Assembly (NCBI GenBank): GCA_937907555.1
Contig: CALEST010000346.1
Coordinates: forward strand, 1 to 24,010
Origin: an uncultured Sediminibacterium sp.
GTDB taxonomy: Bacteria; Bacteroidota; Bacteroidia; Chitinophagales; Chitinophagaceae
DNA length: 24,010 nt
Direction of reading: 5' to 3'
The notes below the pieces were generated by a model. That model was not told where the DNA came from. It searched no databases and was given only the letters and a program-made list of their open reading frames with translations. A program made the position numbers and the translations under genes. Of the stretch, positions 1 through 8,804 are shown piece by piece (within the stretch, counting starts at the first letter, position 1; each line of letters opens with the position of its first letter).

Positions 1-6
1 TTTCAA

Positions 7-2424
7 TTAAAGATCCCAATCACAACCAATATGGGCTCCCGGAGGAATTTCCTTGTGCTGTGGCAAAGCAATTTCTTTGGGATGGTTAATCCTTTCAATG
101 GCATAACTAAAATGAGCTTTGTCTGCGGGGTTATTTAATTGAGCAGATGCATACTTTTTCAGTGCATCCAGTCTGTTGAAACAAATGGCCTGTACAGAAT
201 AGTTGGCCTGTTCATTTTTACTTAATGCAAGCAACCAGGTCAGTGCCATTTGCTGGGTTTGTTTTTGCACTTCTCTGGCCAAACCCTTTTCTGGTGCGGC
301 TTTCCAGGTTGCATTGATAATGGCATCGAGCACGTCATCCCAGCCAGGTGTACCATTCATTGCTTTTAATTGCACCAACCGATTGGCTCTTTCTGCATTA
401 AAAAGAAAGGATAATTGAAAATGGGTAAGGGCTTCTGCTGCAGCCAATGGGTCAAAGCTCATACCTGTTCTTTTAGGAAAAGTTTCACCTACACCATAAT
501 ACATTGGAGGGCGGGGAGGAATTATTTGCACAATCTTATTAGGTATGGTTAGTACCTCTGGTGATAAGCTTTTAAGCACTGCCTGTAATGCCTTTAGCTG
601 GGTAGCAGCAGGAATAACCGTGGGCTGTACTTGTTTGTCTCCTCTTACATTATAACTGTAATTGATTCCACCTATTAATTTGCTCACGGCTTCTGATTGA
701 TAGCGATGATAATTGTAAACGGGAACCAACACATCTTCCAATAAGCTCATGGGTTCATTGGGGCGAATTGCGTTCTCGCTGAATTTTTCCAATGCTTTTT
801 TCCGCACTGCCAATACATTTTCCAGTTCTGTTACAGGGTCTGTGTTATTATCCCATAAATGCGCATCGGGATGGAATCCACCCGCTGCTCTGGCATCTGC
901 ATCTGCAATAAACAACAATCCCTTACGCTGATTTTCTTCTAGCAAAGCATTGAGTGCATTTTTTTCATCAATACCTTCTGCAAAATGGGTGTACCCATAC
1001 TGGATAGCTCTTTTATCCCATTCTCCTATTTCGTTGGTGTATACATTGCTGAAATCCAATTCTCCTTTGTTGTTTAATACAACAGCAGGATGCGGATAGT
1101 CCATTACCGAAGCTCTGTTGTTGACGCTGGATGCATAATTGTGTTGCAAACCCAATGTATGTCCGATTTCATGTGCCGACAATTGTCTTAGTCGCTGCAA
1201 TGCCGCCTGGCGCATGGTTTCCGGAACTTTTTTACCGGTCTCGTAAGGCGACAGTAATCCGGTAAATATTAAATAATCCTGTCTTACCCTTAATGATCCA
1301 AGGGTTACCTGTCCTTTGATGATTTCTCCAGTGCGCGGATCCGTTACGGATGCACCATAACTCCATCCTCTGGTTGAACGATGTACCCAGTTAATCATAT
1401 TGTAACGGATATCCATCGGGTCAGCAGAGTCTGGAAGTATTTTTACTATGAACGCATTTTTATATCCTGCTGCTTCAAAAGCCTGATTCCACCATTTTGC
1501 TCCATCCAGTAAGGCAGAACGTATGGGTTCAGGAGTTCCATTGTCCAGATAATATACTATTGGGTTAACGGGTTCACTGATGCTTGCGTTGGGGTCTTTT
1601 TTAAATAAACGATGCCTGGATATAACCATTTGCTGAATGGGTTCCGTAAAATCGCTACTATAGTCAAAATAGCTTTTTCCAAAATATCCGCTTCTGATAT
1701 CATAGTTTCTGGGTTTATACTGATTGTCGGGAAGCTGAACAAAAGAATGATGCATCCTTACAGTAATAGCTTCAGTAGATGGGCTAACAGATCTCACCAA
1801 TCTTCCGGCATCTGATCCACCAACAAAACTAATCATGGCTTCAAATTCTGAGTTCATTGGAAAATTCCTGGTGTTGTTGATATACACGGCAGAACGGGCT
1901 TCATTAAAAGCGTAGCTTCCCTGACGCATACTTCTGATTTTATCTGCAACACCATGTGCATCTCTTAACAGGAATGCACTCATGTCTACCAGGTATGTCC
2001 CATTTTCCTCAGCTTCAATGGAAAAGGAAGCCAATGTTGAAGAAGCAAAGGATTCAGCAACCGCTTTTTGTTCCTGAATATCTGCAGAACTGGCTCTGTA
2101 ACTGTAGTTGGGTTGTATGAGCAATAATTTTTTCCCTACTTTATGAAAGTACACAATGCGGGAATCTCCCAATTGTCCTCTGTCGAGTCCGATATCATTG
2201 GATCCCAGTCCGGCAGGTAAACTATTCACGTATAAAAATTCGGAATTAATTTTATTCACCAGTAACCAGATTTTGCCGTTTGCCGCATCGTACCAGAAAG
2301 GAAAAAATCCATCCATTTTTTTCATGGACTTTGTTTTTTCTGTAATTGGCGATACAACTTGGGCCTGAAGGGTAATTGCCAGCAAGCAGGTCAGCATGGT
2401 TAACCATCTTTTCATTTTTTTCAT
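7..2424 (-). CDS. Secreted zinc-dependent metalloprotease (DUF5117/DUF4953 type)
   Basis: Predicted extracytoplasmic metalloprotease of 805 residues. An N-terminal signal peptide is visible (basic start, hydrophobic core, ending near LQAQ, about residue 22). The zinc site HEIGHTLGLQH lies at residues 418-428 (His418, Glu419, His422, His428), and a Met-turn-like SVMDYPHP follows, as in metzincins. The N-terminal region (FFPFWYD..., residues 40-110) looks like the DUF5117 part and the region around the zinc motif like DUF4953; these names come from family memory. Substrate is unknown. A second Met lies three codons after the chosen start; either could be used. The stop is 6 bases from the window edge, so the gene is complete. 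It is separated from the upstream histone-like gene by a strong terminator, so it probably has its own promoter in the short 2425-2443 leader or depends on read-through; no clear -7 box was found. Confidence 0.9.
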   Translation of the reverse strand: MKKMKRWLTMLTCLLAITLQAQVVSPITEKTKSMKKMDGFFPFWYDAANGKIWLLVNKINSEFLYVNSLPAGLGSNDIGLDRGQLGDSRIVYFHKVGKKLLLIQPNYSYRASSADIQEQKAVAESFASSTLASFSIEAEENGTYLVDMSAFLLRDAHGVADKIRSMRQGSYAFNEARSAVYINNTRNFPMNSEFEAMISFVGGSDAGRLVRSVSPSTEAITVRMHHSFVQLPDNQYKPRNYDIRSGYFGKSYFDYSSDFTEPIQQMVISRHRLFKKDPNASISEPVNPIVYYLDNGTPEPIRSALLDGAKWWNQAFEAAGYKNAFIVKILPDSADPMDIRYNMINWVHRSTRGWSYGASVTDPRTGEIIKGQVTLGSLRVRQDYLIFTGLLSPYETGKKVPETMRQAALQRLRQLSAHEIGHTLGLQHNYASSVNNRASVMDYPHPAVVLNNKGELDFSNVYTNEIGEWDKRAIQYGYTHFAEGIDEKNALNALLEENQRKGLLFIADADARAAGGFHPDAHLWDNNTDPVTELENVLAVRKKALEKFSENAIRPNEPMSLLEDVLVPVYNYHRYQSEAVSKLIGGINYSYNVRGDKQVQPTVIPAATQLKALQAVLKSLSPEVLTIPNKIVQIIPPRPPMYYGVGETFPKRTGMSFDPLAAAEALTHFQLSFLFNAERANRLVQLKAMNGTPGWDDVLDAIINATWKAAPEKGLAREVQKQTQQMALTWLLALSKNEQANYSVQAICFNRLDALKKYASAQLNNPADKAHFSYAIERINHPKEIALPQHKEIPPGAHIGCDWDL

Positions 2425-2443
2425 TTTAGTGTTTAGACAGAGT

Positions 2444-2483
2444 AAAATAAAAGACCCTGCTCTTATTGAATAAAAACAGGGTC
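2444..2483 (-). terminator. Rho-independent terminator after the histone-like gene
   Basis: On the minus strand a hairpin forms from GACCCTG plus TTTTTA pairing (with two G-U pairs) to TAAGAG plus CAGGGTC around a 5-base TTCAA loop, giving a 13-bp stem. It is followed directly by TTTTATTTT (plus-strand 2444-2452). No T-run follows on the plus strand, so it acts leftward only. It starts 24 bases after the stop of the histone-like gene and lies before the metalloprotease start. Confidence 0.85.
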
Positions 2484-2506
2484 GAGTATATTGTTTCAGC
2501 TAAAAA

Positions 2507-3004
2507 TTAACCGTTGTTTTCTGTTCCTGGTGTTTCAGGAGTAAACAGGGTTGGAGCTTCAGTAGCTACTGGTGCAGGTGCTGGTGCAGCAGGTGTTGCA
2601 GCTGCAACCGGTGCAGGTGCACTTGCTTTTTTAACTGGCTTCTTGGCGGTTGGTTTTTTAGCAGGAGCGGCTTTTTTAGGTGCTGCTTTTTTTACTGCTT
2701 TTTTGGGAGCAGCTTTCTTAACAGCTTTTTTAGGTGCTGCTTTTTTGGCGGCTTTTTTAGGTGCTGCTTTTTTTACTGCTTTTTTGGGAGCAGCTTTCTT
2801 TGCAGCTTTTTTAGGTGCTGCTTTTTTGGCGGCTTTTTTAGGAGCGGCTTTCTTAGCTACTTTCTTAACAGTTTTTTTGGGAGCAGCCTTTTTTGCAGCC
2901 TTTTTAGGAGCGGCTTTCTTAGCTGCTTTTTTTGGGGCTACTTTTTTGGCGGCTTTTTTAGGAGCGGCTTTCTTAGCTGCTTTCTTTTTACTTGCTTTTG
3001 CCAT
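2507..3004 (-). CDS. Histone H1-like Lys/Ala/Pro-rich repeat protein
   Basis: A 165-residue, extremely basic protein. After MAKASKKK it consists of about eleven 9-residue units of the form KKA[A/V]KKAAP (residues about 7-112), with one irregular stretch (KKTVKKVAKKAAP) near the middle. A Pro/Ala-rich, lysine-poor tail with a few acidic residues follows, ending TPGTENNG. Such sequences resemble the C-terminal tail of eukaryotic histone H1 and bacterial H1-like (HctB/AlgP type) proteins and are expected to bind DNA non-specifically and be disordered. No signal peptide or globular domain is visible. The plus strand of the same DNA is also open (Gly-Ala-Phe-Leu repeats), but the lysine-rich reading matches a known protein type and has its own terminator. 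Function in chromosome compaction is inference. Confidence 0.85.
   Translation of the reverse strand: MAKASKKKAAKKAAPKKAAKKVAPKKAAKKAAPKKAAKKAAPKKTVKKVAKKAAPKKAAKKAAPKKAAKKAAPKKAVKKAAPKKAAKKAAPKKAVKKAAPKKAVKKAAPKKAAPAKKPTAKKPVKKASAPAPVAAATPAAPAPAPVATEAPTLFTPETPGTENNG
2669..2986. repeat. 27-bp coding tandem repeats in the H1-like gene
   Basis: About eleven degenerate copies of a 27-bp unit encoding KKAAKKAAP or KKAVKKAAP. The codons vary (GCT/GCA/GCC; AAA/AAG), so the copies are not identical, but blocks such as gcttttttaggtgctgct recur on the plus strand. Copy number may vary between strains by slippage or recombination (inference). Confidence 0.8.
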
Positions 3005-3085
3005 GATGGTATTAGTTTGAATGAAAAGTTTTAGAATGACAGTAAGTTAGAATTTTTTCCTAACAAAAAATAATTCATTAGGGGT

Positions 3086-3430
3086 CTATTTTTTTTTGGT
3101 TTTTGAATATCCGTTTTTCTGTAACCAAGCCAGGACCTTGTCGCGCTGATCTCCCTGGATAATGGCTTCTCCGTCTTTTGCACTCCCACCCGTTCCACAA
3201 AAATTTTTCAGTTGCTTAGACAGTTTTTCCAGGTCTTCTTCGGTACCTGTAAAACCGGTTATCAGGGTAACTATTTTGCCCCCTCTTTGTTTTTTGTCTA
3301 GCTGAATCCATAGTCGCTGATCGGCGGGGGGCAAGGTTTCCAGAGGATTTTCGTCCTCTCTGTTGAATTGAAAATTAGGATCGGTGCTGTAAACGAAGCC
3401 AGCTCTGTCTGCGGTATTTTTCTTGCTCAT
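3086..3430 (-). CDS. yciH: SUI1/YciH-like translation initiation factor
   Basis: A 114-residue protein with the SUI1/eIF1 fold signature in its C-terminal two thirds: KQRGGKIVTLITGF (residues about 47-60), then LKNFCGTGGSAKDGEAIIQGD and a terminal helix with KVLAWLQKNGY. YciH-type proteins are thought to bind the 30S subunit and affect initiation fidelity. Length is normal for the bacterial form. The start codon overlaps the stop of the upstream histidine kinase gene in ATGA, so the two are probably translationally coupled. The 3' end runs through ten consecutive T on the plus strand (KKTKKK tail), a slippery tract but in the last codons only. Confidence 0.9.
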   Translation of the reverse strand: MSKKNTADRAGFVYSTDPNFQFNREDENPLETLPPADQRLWIQLDKKQRGGKIVTLITGFTGTEEDLEKLSKQLKNFCGTGGSAKDGEAIIQGDQRDKVLAWLQKNGYSKTKKK

Positions 3431-5334
3431 GCTGCTTTTTTAGGTAAAATAATGGAAAATTGACTGCCTTTGCCTGGTTCGCTTTTTACCTGGATATTCC
3501 AGTTATTGGCAGCGGCATATTCCGCACAAATTAAAAGTCCAAGTCCGGTCCCTTTTTCTTTTTGTGTTCCAGGGGTGGTAAAATGGGTTTTTAATTGAAA
3601 AAGACGATTTACCTGTTCCTGTGTCATGCCCACACCATTGTCTGAAACCGATATATGGATATGGCTGTCTGTTACTTCGCTGTTTAGTTGTATCATGCCT
3701 TTTTCCGGCGTGAATTTGATGGCATTCAGTATTAAATTTCTAATGATAATGTCGAAATGCTGAGAATCCGCCGAGTAAAACAGGTTGCCGTCAATCTGAT
3801 TAATAATGTTGATCTCTTTTTGCTGAGCTAAGGCTTTCAGGAGTTTAACGGAAATATCTGCCTGATTTTTTAGCACAAAGCGTGAACTTTCATTGCCTGA
3901 AATGCCTTTCATTCTGGATCTTGACCAGATCAACAGATTGTCTAGCACATAATGCAGATTTTGTACCTGTTGCGAAAGCTTGTCTTTTAATTCGTGGTAA
4001 CTTTCTTTATCTAGTGTATCCGGGTCTAGCATAGGTAATACGGCGTTCAGGGAAGCTATGGGAGACCTTAAGTCGTGTGAAACAATGGAGAAGACTTTAT
4101 CTTTTAATAATAAGGTTTCTTCCAGTTCTTCTTTCTGTTGTTTCAGTAATAAATTGGTGACTGTTTTAAATTTATTTCTCCTCCAAATTACTACCAGCAT
4201 TATGATAAAAATGAGTGAAGTAACAATCAATGAAATATTCAGAAAAGTCTTTTGCCGGCCTTCTTTTTCCTGCTGCTGCTTTTCTTTCTTCAGTTGATTG
4301 ATTTCTGATTGTTTTTTTTCGGCCTCGAACTTTGCCTGCATTTCAGCCAGTTTGGATCTGCTTTTTTCCTGGTATAAAGAGTCGTTCAGGGCACTGTATT
4401 TTTTTTGAGCCAGAAAAGCATCTTTATATTGTCCATTTCCCTCGTAGGCAAGAGATAGTAAATTATAAATCAGCGATGTTTCTGACTTAGCTCCCATTTG
4501 AATACCCAATGCCAGTGCTTTTTCCAGGTATTTGATTGCTTCTGTGTATTTTTTCTCGCTACTTAAATTTCTGCCAATTCTATATCTCGCTGTTAGTTGT
4601 AATTGAATGCTATTAACCTTTTCTGCCTTCTCAATGGCTTTGGAATAATACAATCTTGCGCTATCGTTCTTTCCATTGAATTCAAAAAGGTCCCCCATAT
4701 TTCTATAGGAAAAAGCAAGAAGATAATCGTCGTTGAGTTTCTGATTATAACTCAAAGCTAATTGATTGTAGTAACGGGCGCTGTCATTCAACTTTTCTCT
4801 CAAAAAGCAAAAGGTAATATTGTTCAGGGCTCTACCAACGCTTTTTTTGTCTGAGAGACGGGTATGTAATTCCAGGTCTTTTTTAAAGAGTTCAATTGCT
4901 TTTTTAAAATTGGTCTGACTATTATATACAGAAGCCATGCAACGATAGGAGGCTGCGAGCTCTGGCAAATTTCCCATTTCTTCATTCCATTTCAAGGCTT
5001 GAGTACTGTGTTCAAATGCCGAAGTAAAATCCCCTTTTCGATATTTAATCCATGCAAGATTATTCAGAGCCTTCCCTTTTTCCTTATGTAATTTTTGTTG
5101 TGTGCTTACTAACAATGCCTGATTGGCATAACTGATTGCCAGTAGGGTGTTCTTGTCGGCAAGCAAGTCTGCGTAGTAATTCAATAAAGCCGCCTTTTCT
5201 CTTATGCCAGTCTCTTTTTTGATTATTGCATCAATACTATCCTTGGAAAAGGATTGAGCATGACTTATCATAACCGTAAAATAAGAAAGGGCAAAACAAA
5301 AAAGATGAATGATCTTCTTGAGAGCTGGCTTCAT
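3427..5334 (-). CDS. TPR-containing membrane sensor histidine kinase
   Basis: A 635-residue membrane histidine kinase. Order: signal peptide (residues 1-26, ending SHAQ), a periplasmic array of tetratricopeptide repeats (about 45-330, with recurring GDFTSAFEHSTQALKW-like units), a Lys/Gln/Glu coiled coil (about 335-360), one transmembrane helix (about 364-384, then WRRN), a short coiled coil, the dimerisation/phosphoacceptor domain with SHDLRSP (His420), and the ATPase domain with N box NLILNAIKFTP, DNGVGM and GTGLGLLI. All catalytic boxes are intact. There is no receiver domain and no response regulator nearby, so its partner is encoded elsewhere. nadC lies 73 bases upstream on the same strand; that gap contains the self-complementary ATAAATATTTAT (5379-5390) but no clear terminator. 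Signal sensed is unknown. Confidence 0.92.
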   Translation of the reverse strand: MKPALKKIIHLFCFALSYFTVMISHAQSFSKDSIDAIIKKETGIREKAALLNYYADLLADKNTLLAISYANQALLVSTQQKLHKEKGKALNNLAWIKYRKGDFTSAFEHSTQALKWNEEMGNLPELAASYRCMASVYNSQTNFKKAIELFKKDLELHTRLSDKKSVGRALNNITFCFLREKLNDSARYYNQLALSYNQKLNDDYLLAFSYRNMGDLFEFNGKNDSARLYYSKAIEKAEKVNSIQLQLTARYRIGRNLSSEKKYTEAIKYLEKALALGIQMGAKSETSLIYNLLSLAYEGNGQYKDAFLAQKKYSALNDSLYQEKSRSKLAEMQAKFEAEKKQSEINQLKKEKQQQEKEGRQKTFLNISLIVTSLIFIIMLVVIWRRNKFKTVTNLLLKQQKEELEETLLLKDKVFSIVSHDLRSPIASLNAVLPMLDPDTLDKESYHELKDKLSQQVQNLHYVLDNLLIWSRSRMKGISGNESSRFVLKNQADISVKLLKALAQQKEINIINQIDGNLFYSADSQHFDIIIRNLILNAIKFTPEKGMIQLNSEVTDSHIHISVSDNGVGMTQEQVNRLFQLKTHFTTPGTQKEKGTGLGLLICAEYAAANNWNIQVKSEPGKGSQFSIILPKKAA

Positions 5335-5407
5335 GCTGTATTTTCTGATGCCGGTAAATTACAAAATTTAGAAAGCCGATAAATATTTATTTCTTGAATC
5401 CCCCTAT

Positions 5408-6271
5408 TTATTTCACGAAGCTGGCTTTTAAACTAAGGTCTAAACTTCTTGCCTGGTGAATAAGTCCTCCCACGCTAACGAAGTCTACGCCTGTTTTTGC
5501 ATAGTCTACTATGTTTTGCAGGTGAATTCCTCCGCTTGCTTCTGTTTCAACCCTGCCCTGAATAATGGCCAGGGCATCTTTTATTTGTTCCGGGTTAAAG
5601 TTATCGAGCATAATGCGGTCTACTTTGTCCAGCGCTTTATTGCAAATAATGTTAATGTCTTCCAGGCTGCGTGTTTCCACTTCAATTTTAAGTGGTTTGC
5701 TCATTGCCTGTGAATAGGCATAGGCTTTCTCAATGGCTTTTATAATTCCGCCGCAATAATCAATATGATTGTCTTTTAACATGATCATATCGTATAAGCC
5801 AAAACGGTGGTTGGTTCCTCCTCCAATTCTTACTGCTTCTTTTTCCAGTAAACGGAAATTCGGGGTTGTTTTTCTGGTGTCGAGTAATCGGGTATGATAG
5901 CCTTCCAATATGCGGGTGTACTGTCTGGTTAGGGTAGCAATTCCACTCATGCGCTGCATGCAATTCAATACCAGTCTTTCTCCTTTTAAAATGGTGTGTA
6001 CGGACGCTTCAATTTCAAATGCAATTTCTCCAACAGACATCTGTTCTCCATCCTGCTTAAATAAAGAAAGGATGACCCCGGGCTCCAGTTGTCTGAAAAT
6101 CTTTTCCGCTACGGATACACCAGCCAGCACTCCTTCTTCTTTAATTTTAAGCACTGCCTTCCCTTTCAAATCTTTCGGGATACAGCTTAATGTGGAATGA
6201 TCTCCATTTCCAACATCTTCTTTAATTGCTTGTTCTACTAAATTGGCTAAGGCAATATCAAATGAATTCAT
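5408..6271 (-). CDS. nadC: Nicotinate-nucleotide pyrophosphorylase (quinolinate phosphoribosyltransferase)
   Basis: Converts quinolinate and PRPP to nicotinate mononucleotide in de novo NAD synthesis; cytoplasmic. At 287 residues it has the normal length. Conserved segments: NCMQRMSGIATLT (103-115), the PRPP/quinolinate-binding DTRKTTPNFR (131-140), RIGGGTNHRFGLYDMIMLKDNHI (148-170), EVETRSLED, DRIMLDNF, and the C-terminal EASGGI...VSVGGLIHQ phosphate-binding loops. It starts 9 bases after the DUF4783 gene, a pairing common in Bacteroidota (family memory). No nadA or nadB is in the window. Confidence 0.96.
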   Translation of the reverse strand: MNSFDIALANLVEQAIKEDVGNGDHSTLSCIPKDLKGKAVLKIKEEGVLAGVSVAEKIFRQLEPGVILSLFKQDGEQMSVGEIAFEIEASVHTILKGERLVLNCMQRMSGIATLTRQYTRILEGYHTRLLDTRKTTPNFRLLEKEAVRIGGGTNHRFGLYDMIMLKDNHIDYCGGIIKAIEKAYAYSQAMSKPLKIEVETRSLEDINIICNKALDKVDRIMLDNFNPEQIKDALAIIQGRVETEASGGIHLQNIVDYAKTGVDFVSVGGLIHQARSLDLSLKASFVK

Positions 6272-6280
6272 GTAAGTAGC

Positions 6281-6673
6281 TTAACTGATACGCATGGTAA
6301 TAATATAAAAATTACCCGCTTTTTGTTTTAATTGAACCGTGATATTGAAACTTTTTCCTGAAGTGGTTAATTTACCCAATATATAAATCAGTGTACCTTT
6401 TCCTCCTTCGGACACTTTCTCGAATCCTTTTACGCTCTGTTCGGCATAGAATGATTTTAAAGCCATGGCAGCCTGATTTTTGCTCATGTTTTTAACTTCA
6501 TCCTTATCTAATAACTTAAGGTCTACAAAATCATCCAGATATGTGGTGATCATTTCTGGATTGCCTGTCTTTAATGCACGTACAACCATATCGGTGTCTG
6601 ATTGTGCCTGAGCAGTGATCAATCCCCCCAATAAAAAACAAATCGTCATTATCCAGTGCTTCATAAAATCCAT
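6281..6673 (-). CDS. DUF4783 family secreted protein
   Basis: A 130-residue protein with a signal peptide (LLGGLITAQAQ, cleavage near residue 24) and a single small alpha/beta domain resembling the NTF2/lumazine-binding-like DUF4783 family (SDTDMVVRALKTGNPEMITTYLDDFVDL..., GKGTLIYILGKLTTSGKSFNITVQLKQKAGNFYIITMRIS). Two in-frame starts, at 6673 and 6664 (MKHW...), are equally compatible with the signal peptide. It is the first gene of the leftward run and is followed closely by nadC. No enzymatic residues are recognised; its role is unknown, and the nadC link is positional only. Confidence 0.8.
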   Translation of the reverse strand: MDFMKHWIMTICFLLGGLITAQAQSDTDMVVRALKTGNPEMITTYLDDFVDLKLLDKDEVKNMSKNQAAMALKSFYAEQSVKGFEKVSEGGKGTLIYILGKLTTSGKSFNITVQLKQKAGNFYIITMRIS

Positions 6674-6775
6674 TTAACCTTAAAATCTGCTATAATCATG
6701 CCAAAATCGGCCTTTTTTTTCTCTCTGATAAATGTACAGCCAAAAGCCGAATGATAAAAAAGTTAACTTTAACGC
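6674..6775. promoter_or_regulatory. Divergent promoter region, DUF4783/nadC versus gpmI
   Basis: The 102-base gap between divergent starts must hold both promoters. Toward gpmI, TAACTTTA (6764-6771) matches 7 of 8 positions of the Bacteroidota -7 consensus TAnnTTTG and ends 4 bases before the gpmI ATG. A heptamer GCCAAAA occurs twice as a direct repeat (6700-6706 and 6739-6745), each next to a CGG/GCCG-containing segment. No convincing box was found for the leftward side. Any regulator is unknown. Confidence 0.45.
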
Positions 6776-8299
6776 ATGAGTAAGAAAGTTATATTAATTA
6801 TTATGGATGGATGGGGGCTGGGTCAGGTAAAAGCGGCCGACGCAATCCAGCATGCCCATGTGCCTTTTGTGAGTTCATTATATCATCAATATCCCAATAC
6901 AACATTAACTACCTGTGGTGAAGAAGTTGGTTTACCCGAAGGACAGATGGGCAACAGTGAAGTTGGTCACCTGAATCTGGGCGCAGGCAGAATTGTGTAT
7001 CAGGAGTTACAGCGAATTAATGTGGCAGTTAGAGATGGGTCTCTCGCCAATAATCCTGCTTTACTGGCCGCCATAGAAGAAGCCAGAAAACCGGGTAAAA
7101 AATTACACCTGCTTGGTTTGGTAAGTGACGGAGGAGTGCATTCTCATACCAATCATTTAAAAGCCCTTTGTAGTATTTTTCATGAACAGGGTTTACAAAA
7201 TGTATATATCCATGCATTTACAGATGGCAGGGATACCGATCCAAAAAGCGGATTGGGATATGTTCAATCCCTGGAAAACCATCTGAAAACTTCAACGGGT
7301 ACCATTGCCACTGTATCCGGTCGCTATTATGCCATGGACAGAGACAAGCGTTGGGAAAGAGTAGCGCTGGCCTATCACTGTCTGGTTCATGCCAGAGGGA
7401 ATAATGCTGGCTCAGCAGCGGAAGCCATTGCAAAAAGCTATGAAGCGGGTGTTACCGATGAATTTATTTTACCTACTGTTATTACGGATACGAATGGTCA
7501 GCCTACTGCTACCATTGCTGAAGGTGATGTGGTAATTGCATTCAATTTCAGAACAGACCGTTGCAGGGAAATTACCGAAGTGCTTACGCAGCAGGCTTTT
7601 CCTGAACATCAGATGCAGCCCCTGCAATTGCATTATACAACCATGACACAATACGACCAGACATTTAAAAATGTTCATGTTGTATTCGAAAACGATAATC
7701 TTACGAATACGCTTGGGGAAGTGTTGGCAGCCCATGGTAAAAAGCAAATCAGAATTGCTGAAACAGAAAAGTATCCTCATGTAACTTTTTTCTTTAGTGG
7801 GGGAAGGGAACTGCCTTTTGAAGGGGAGTCCCGTATTATGGCGGCATCACCCAAAGTGGCCACTTATGATTTACAACCTGAAATGAGTGCAGCGGAACTC
7901 ACAGAAAAATTACTGCCTGAAATTGCTGCAGAATCAGCTGATTTTATTTGTCTGAATTTTGCCAATGCAGATATGGTGGGTCATACAGGGGTATTTGAAG
8001 CAGTTGTAAAAGCGGTTGAAACAGTAGACCGCTGTGTTGGCAAGATTGTAACGCTGGCGCTGGAACACGGCTATACCATCTTTTTAACTGCCGATCACGG
8101 AAATGCAGATTACCTGATAAATGAAGACGGATCGCCCAATACAGCCCATACATTGAACCCTGTTCCGCTGTTTGTGATAGATAAGACCTGGAGAGGAGAA
8201 GTGAAACCCGGAAAATTAGGCGATATTGCTCCAACCATTCTTTCCTTCATGAATATTCCGGTTCCTTCAGACATGACAGGGACCATCTTAACCCACTAA
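6776..8299 (+). CDS. gpmI: 2,3-bisphosphoglycerate-independent phosphoglycerate mutase
   Basis: Interconverts 3- and 2-phosphoglycerate in glycolysis and gluconeogenesis, using two Mn ions and a phosphoserine intermediate. Its 507 residues match the usual length of about 510. Alkaline-phosphatase-superfamily metal and nucleophile sites are present: MDGWG (Asp11), GNSEVGHLNLGAGR with the catalytic Ser61, SDGGVHSH, DGRDTDP, GRYYAMDRDKRWERV, FRTDR, NFANADMVGHTG and ADHGNAD near the C terminus. The next gene starts 10 bases after the stop, so the haem-binding-domain gene probably shares the transcript. Confidence 0.97.
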   Translation: MSKKVILIIMDGWGLGQVKAADAIQHAHVPFVSSLYHQYPNTTLTTCGEEVGLPEGQMGNSEVGHLNLGAGRIVYQELQRINVAVRDGSLANNPALLAAIEEARKPGKKLHLLGLVSDGGVHSHTNHLKALCSIFHEQGLQNVYIHAFTDGRDTDPKSGLGYVQSLENHLKTSTGTIATVSGRYYAMDRDKRWERVALAYHCLVHARGNNAGSAAEAIAKSYEAGVTDEFILPTVITDTNGQPTATIAEGDVVIAFNFRTDRCREITEVLTQQAFPEHQMQPLQLHYTTMTQYDQTFKNVHVVFENDNLTNTLGEVLAAHGKKQIRIAETEKYPHVTFFFSGGRELPFEGESRIMAASPKVATYDLQPEMSAAELTEKLLPEIAAESADFICLNFANADMVGHTGVFEAVVKAVETVDRCVGKIVTLALEHGYTIFLTADHGNADYLINEDGSPNTAHTLNPVPLFVIDKTWRGEVKPGKLGDIAPTILSFMNIPVPSDMTGTILTH

Positions 8300-8309
8300 A
8301 CTTTTAAAC

Positions 8310-8798
8310 ATGTTTAAAAAAGTATTGATTGCGCTATTGGTTGTATTACTGGTTCTTCAGGCATTCAGACCTGAAAAAAATCTTTCCGGAAAGAAAGAGA
8401 ATGATATCAGTACGCTTTATGCGGTACCAGCAGAAGTAGATCAGATATTGGTGAAAGCCTGTAACGATTGTCACAGTAACCAAACCGTGTATCCCTGGTA
8501 TGCTGAAATCCAGCCCCTGGCCTGGTGGTTGGATGATCATGTAAAAGACGGCAAGAAGCATTTGAATTTTAATGAGTTTGCCAGCTACAGACTGGCCAAA
8601 CAGTTTCACAAACTGGAAGAAGTGTTCGATGAGGTTAAAGGAGGTGAAATGCCTTTGGAATCGTACACTGTAGTGCACAGAAACGCCATTTTAACAAATG
8701 AGGAGAAAGATATGCTGATGAACTGGTCATTGGCAGTTAGAGATACCATGAAAGCAAGGTATCCTGCAGATAGCCTTATTATGAAAAAGAAGAAATAG
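8310..8798 (+). CDS. Haem-binding domain protein (single CxxCH, membrane-anchored or exported)
   Basis: A 162-residue protein with an N-terminal hydrophobic signal or anchor (residues 4-19) and one c-type haem motif CNDCH (residues 51-55), followed by NQTVYPWYAEIQPLAWWLDDHV and KKHLNFNEF. This pattern matches the small haem_bd family found in Bacteroidota envelopes (family name from memory). Haem would be attached covalently on the periplasmic side. Function may be electron transfer or haem handling and is not settled by sequence. It sits 10 bases after gpmI and 6 bases before the next gene, so it is operonic; the link to gpmI looks positional, while a link to the downstream TonB receptor is possible. 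Confidence 0.85.
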   Translation: MFKKVLIALLVVLLVLQAFRPEKNLSGKKENDISTLYAVPAEVDQILVKACNDCHSNQTVYPWYAEIQPLAWWLDDHVKDGKKHLNFNEFASYRLAKQFHKLEEVFDEVKGGEMPLESYTVVHRNAILTNEEKDMLMNWSLAVRDTMKARYPADSLIMKKKK

Positions 8799-8804
8799 CA
8801 GAGA

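Noticed and set aside
2669..2986. Regular repeats that might be a CRISPR array
   Set aside because: The repeats are continuous, degenerate and coding with a 27-base period; there are no unique spacers and no cas genes.
2514..3020. Plus-strand open frame with Gly-Ala-Phe-Leu repeats
   Set aside because: Mirror image of the Lys/Ala/Pro repeat gene; the minus frame matches a known protein type and ends in a fitting terminator.
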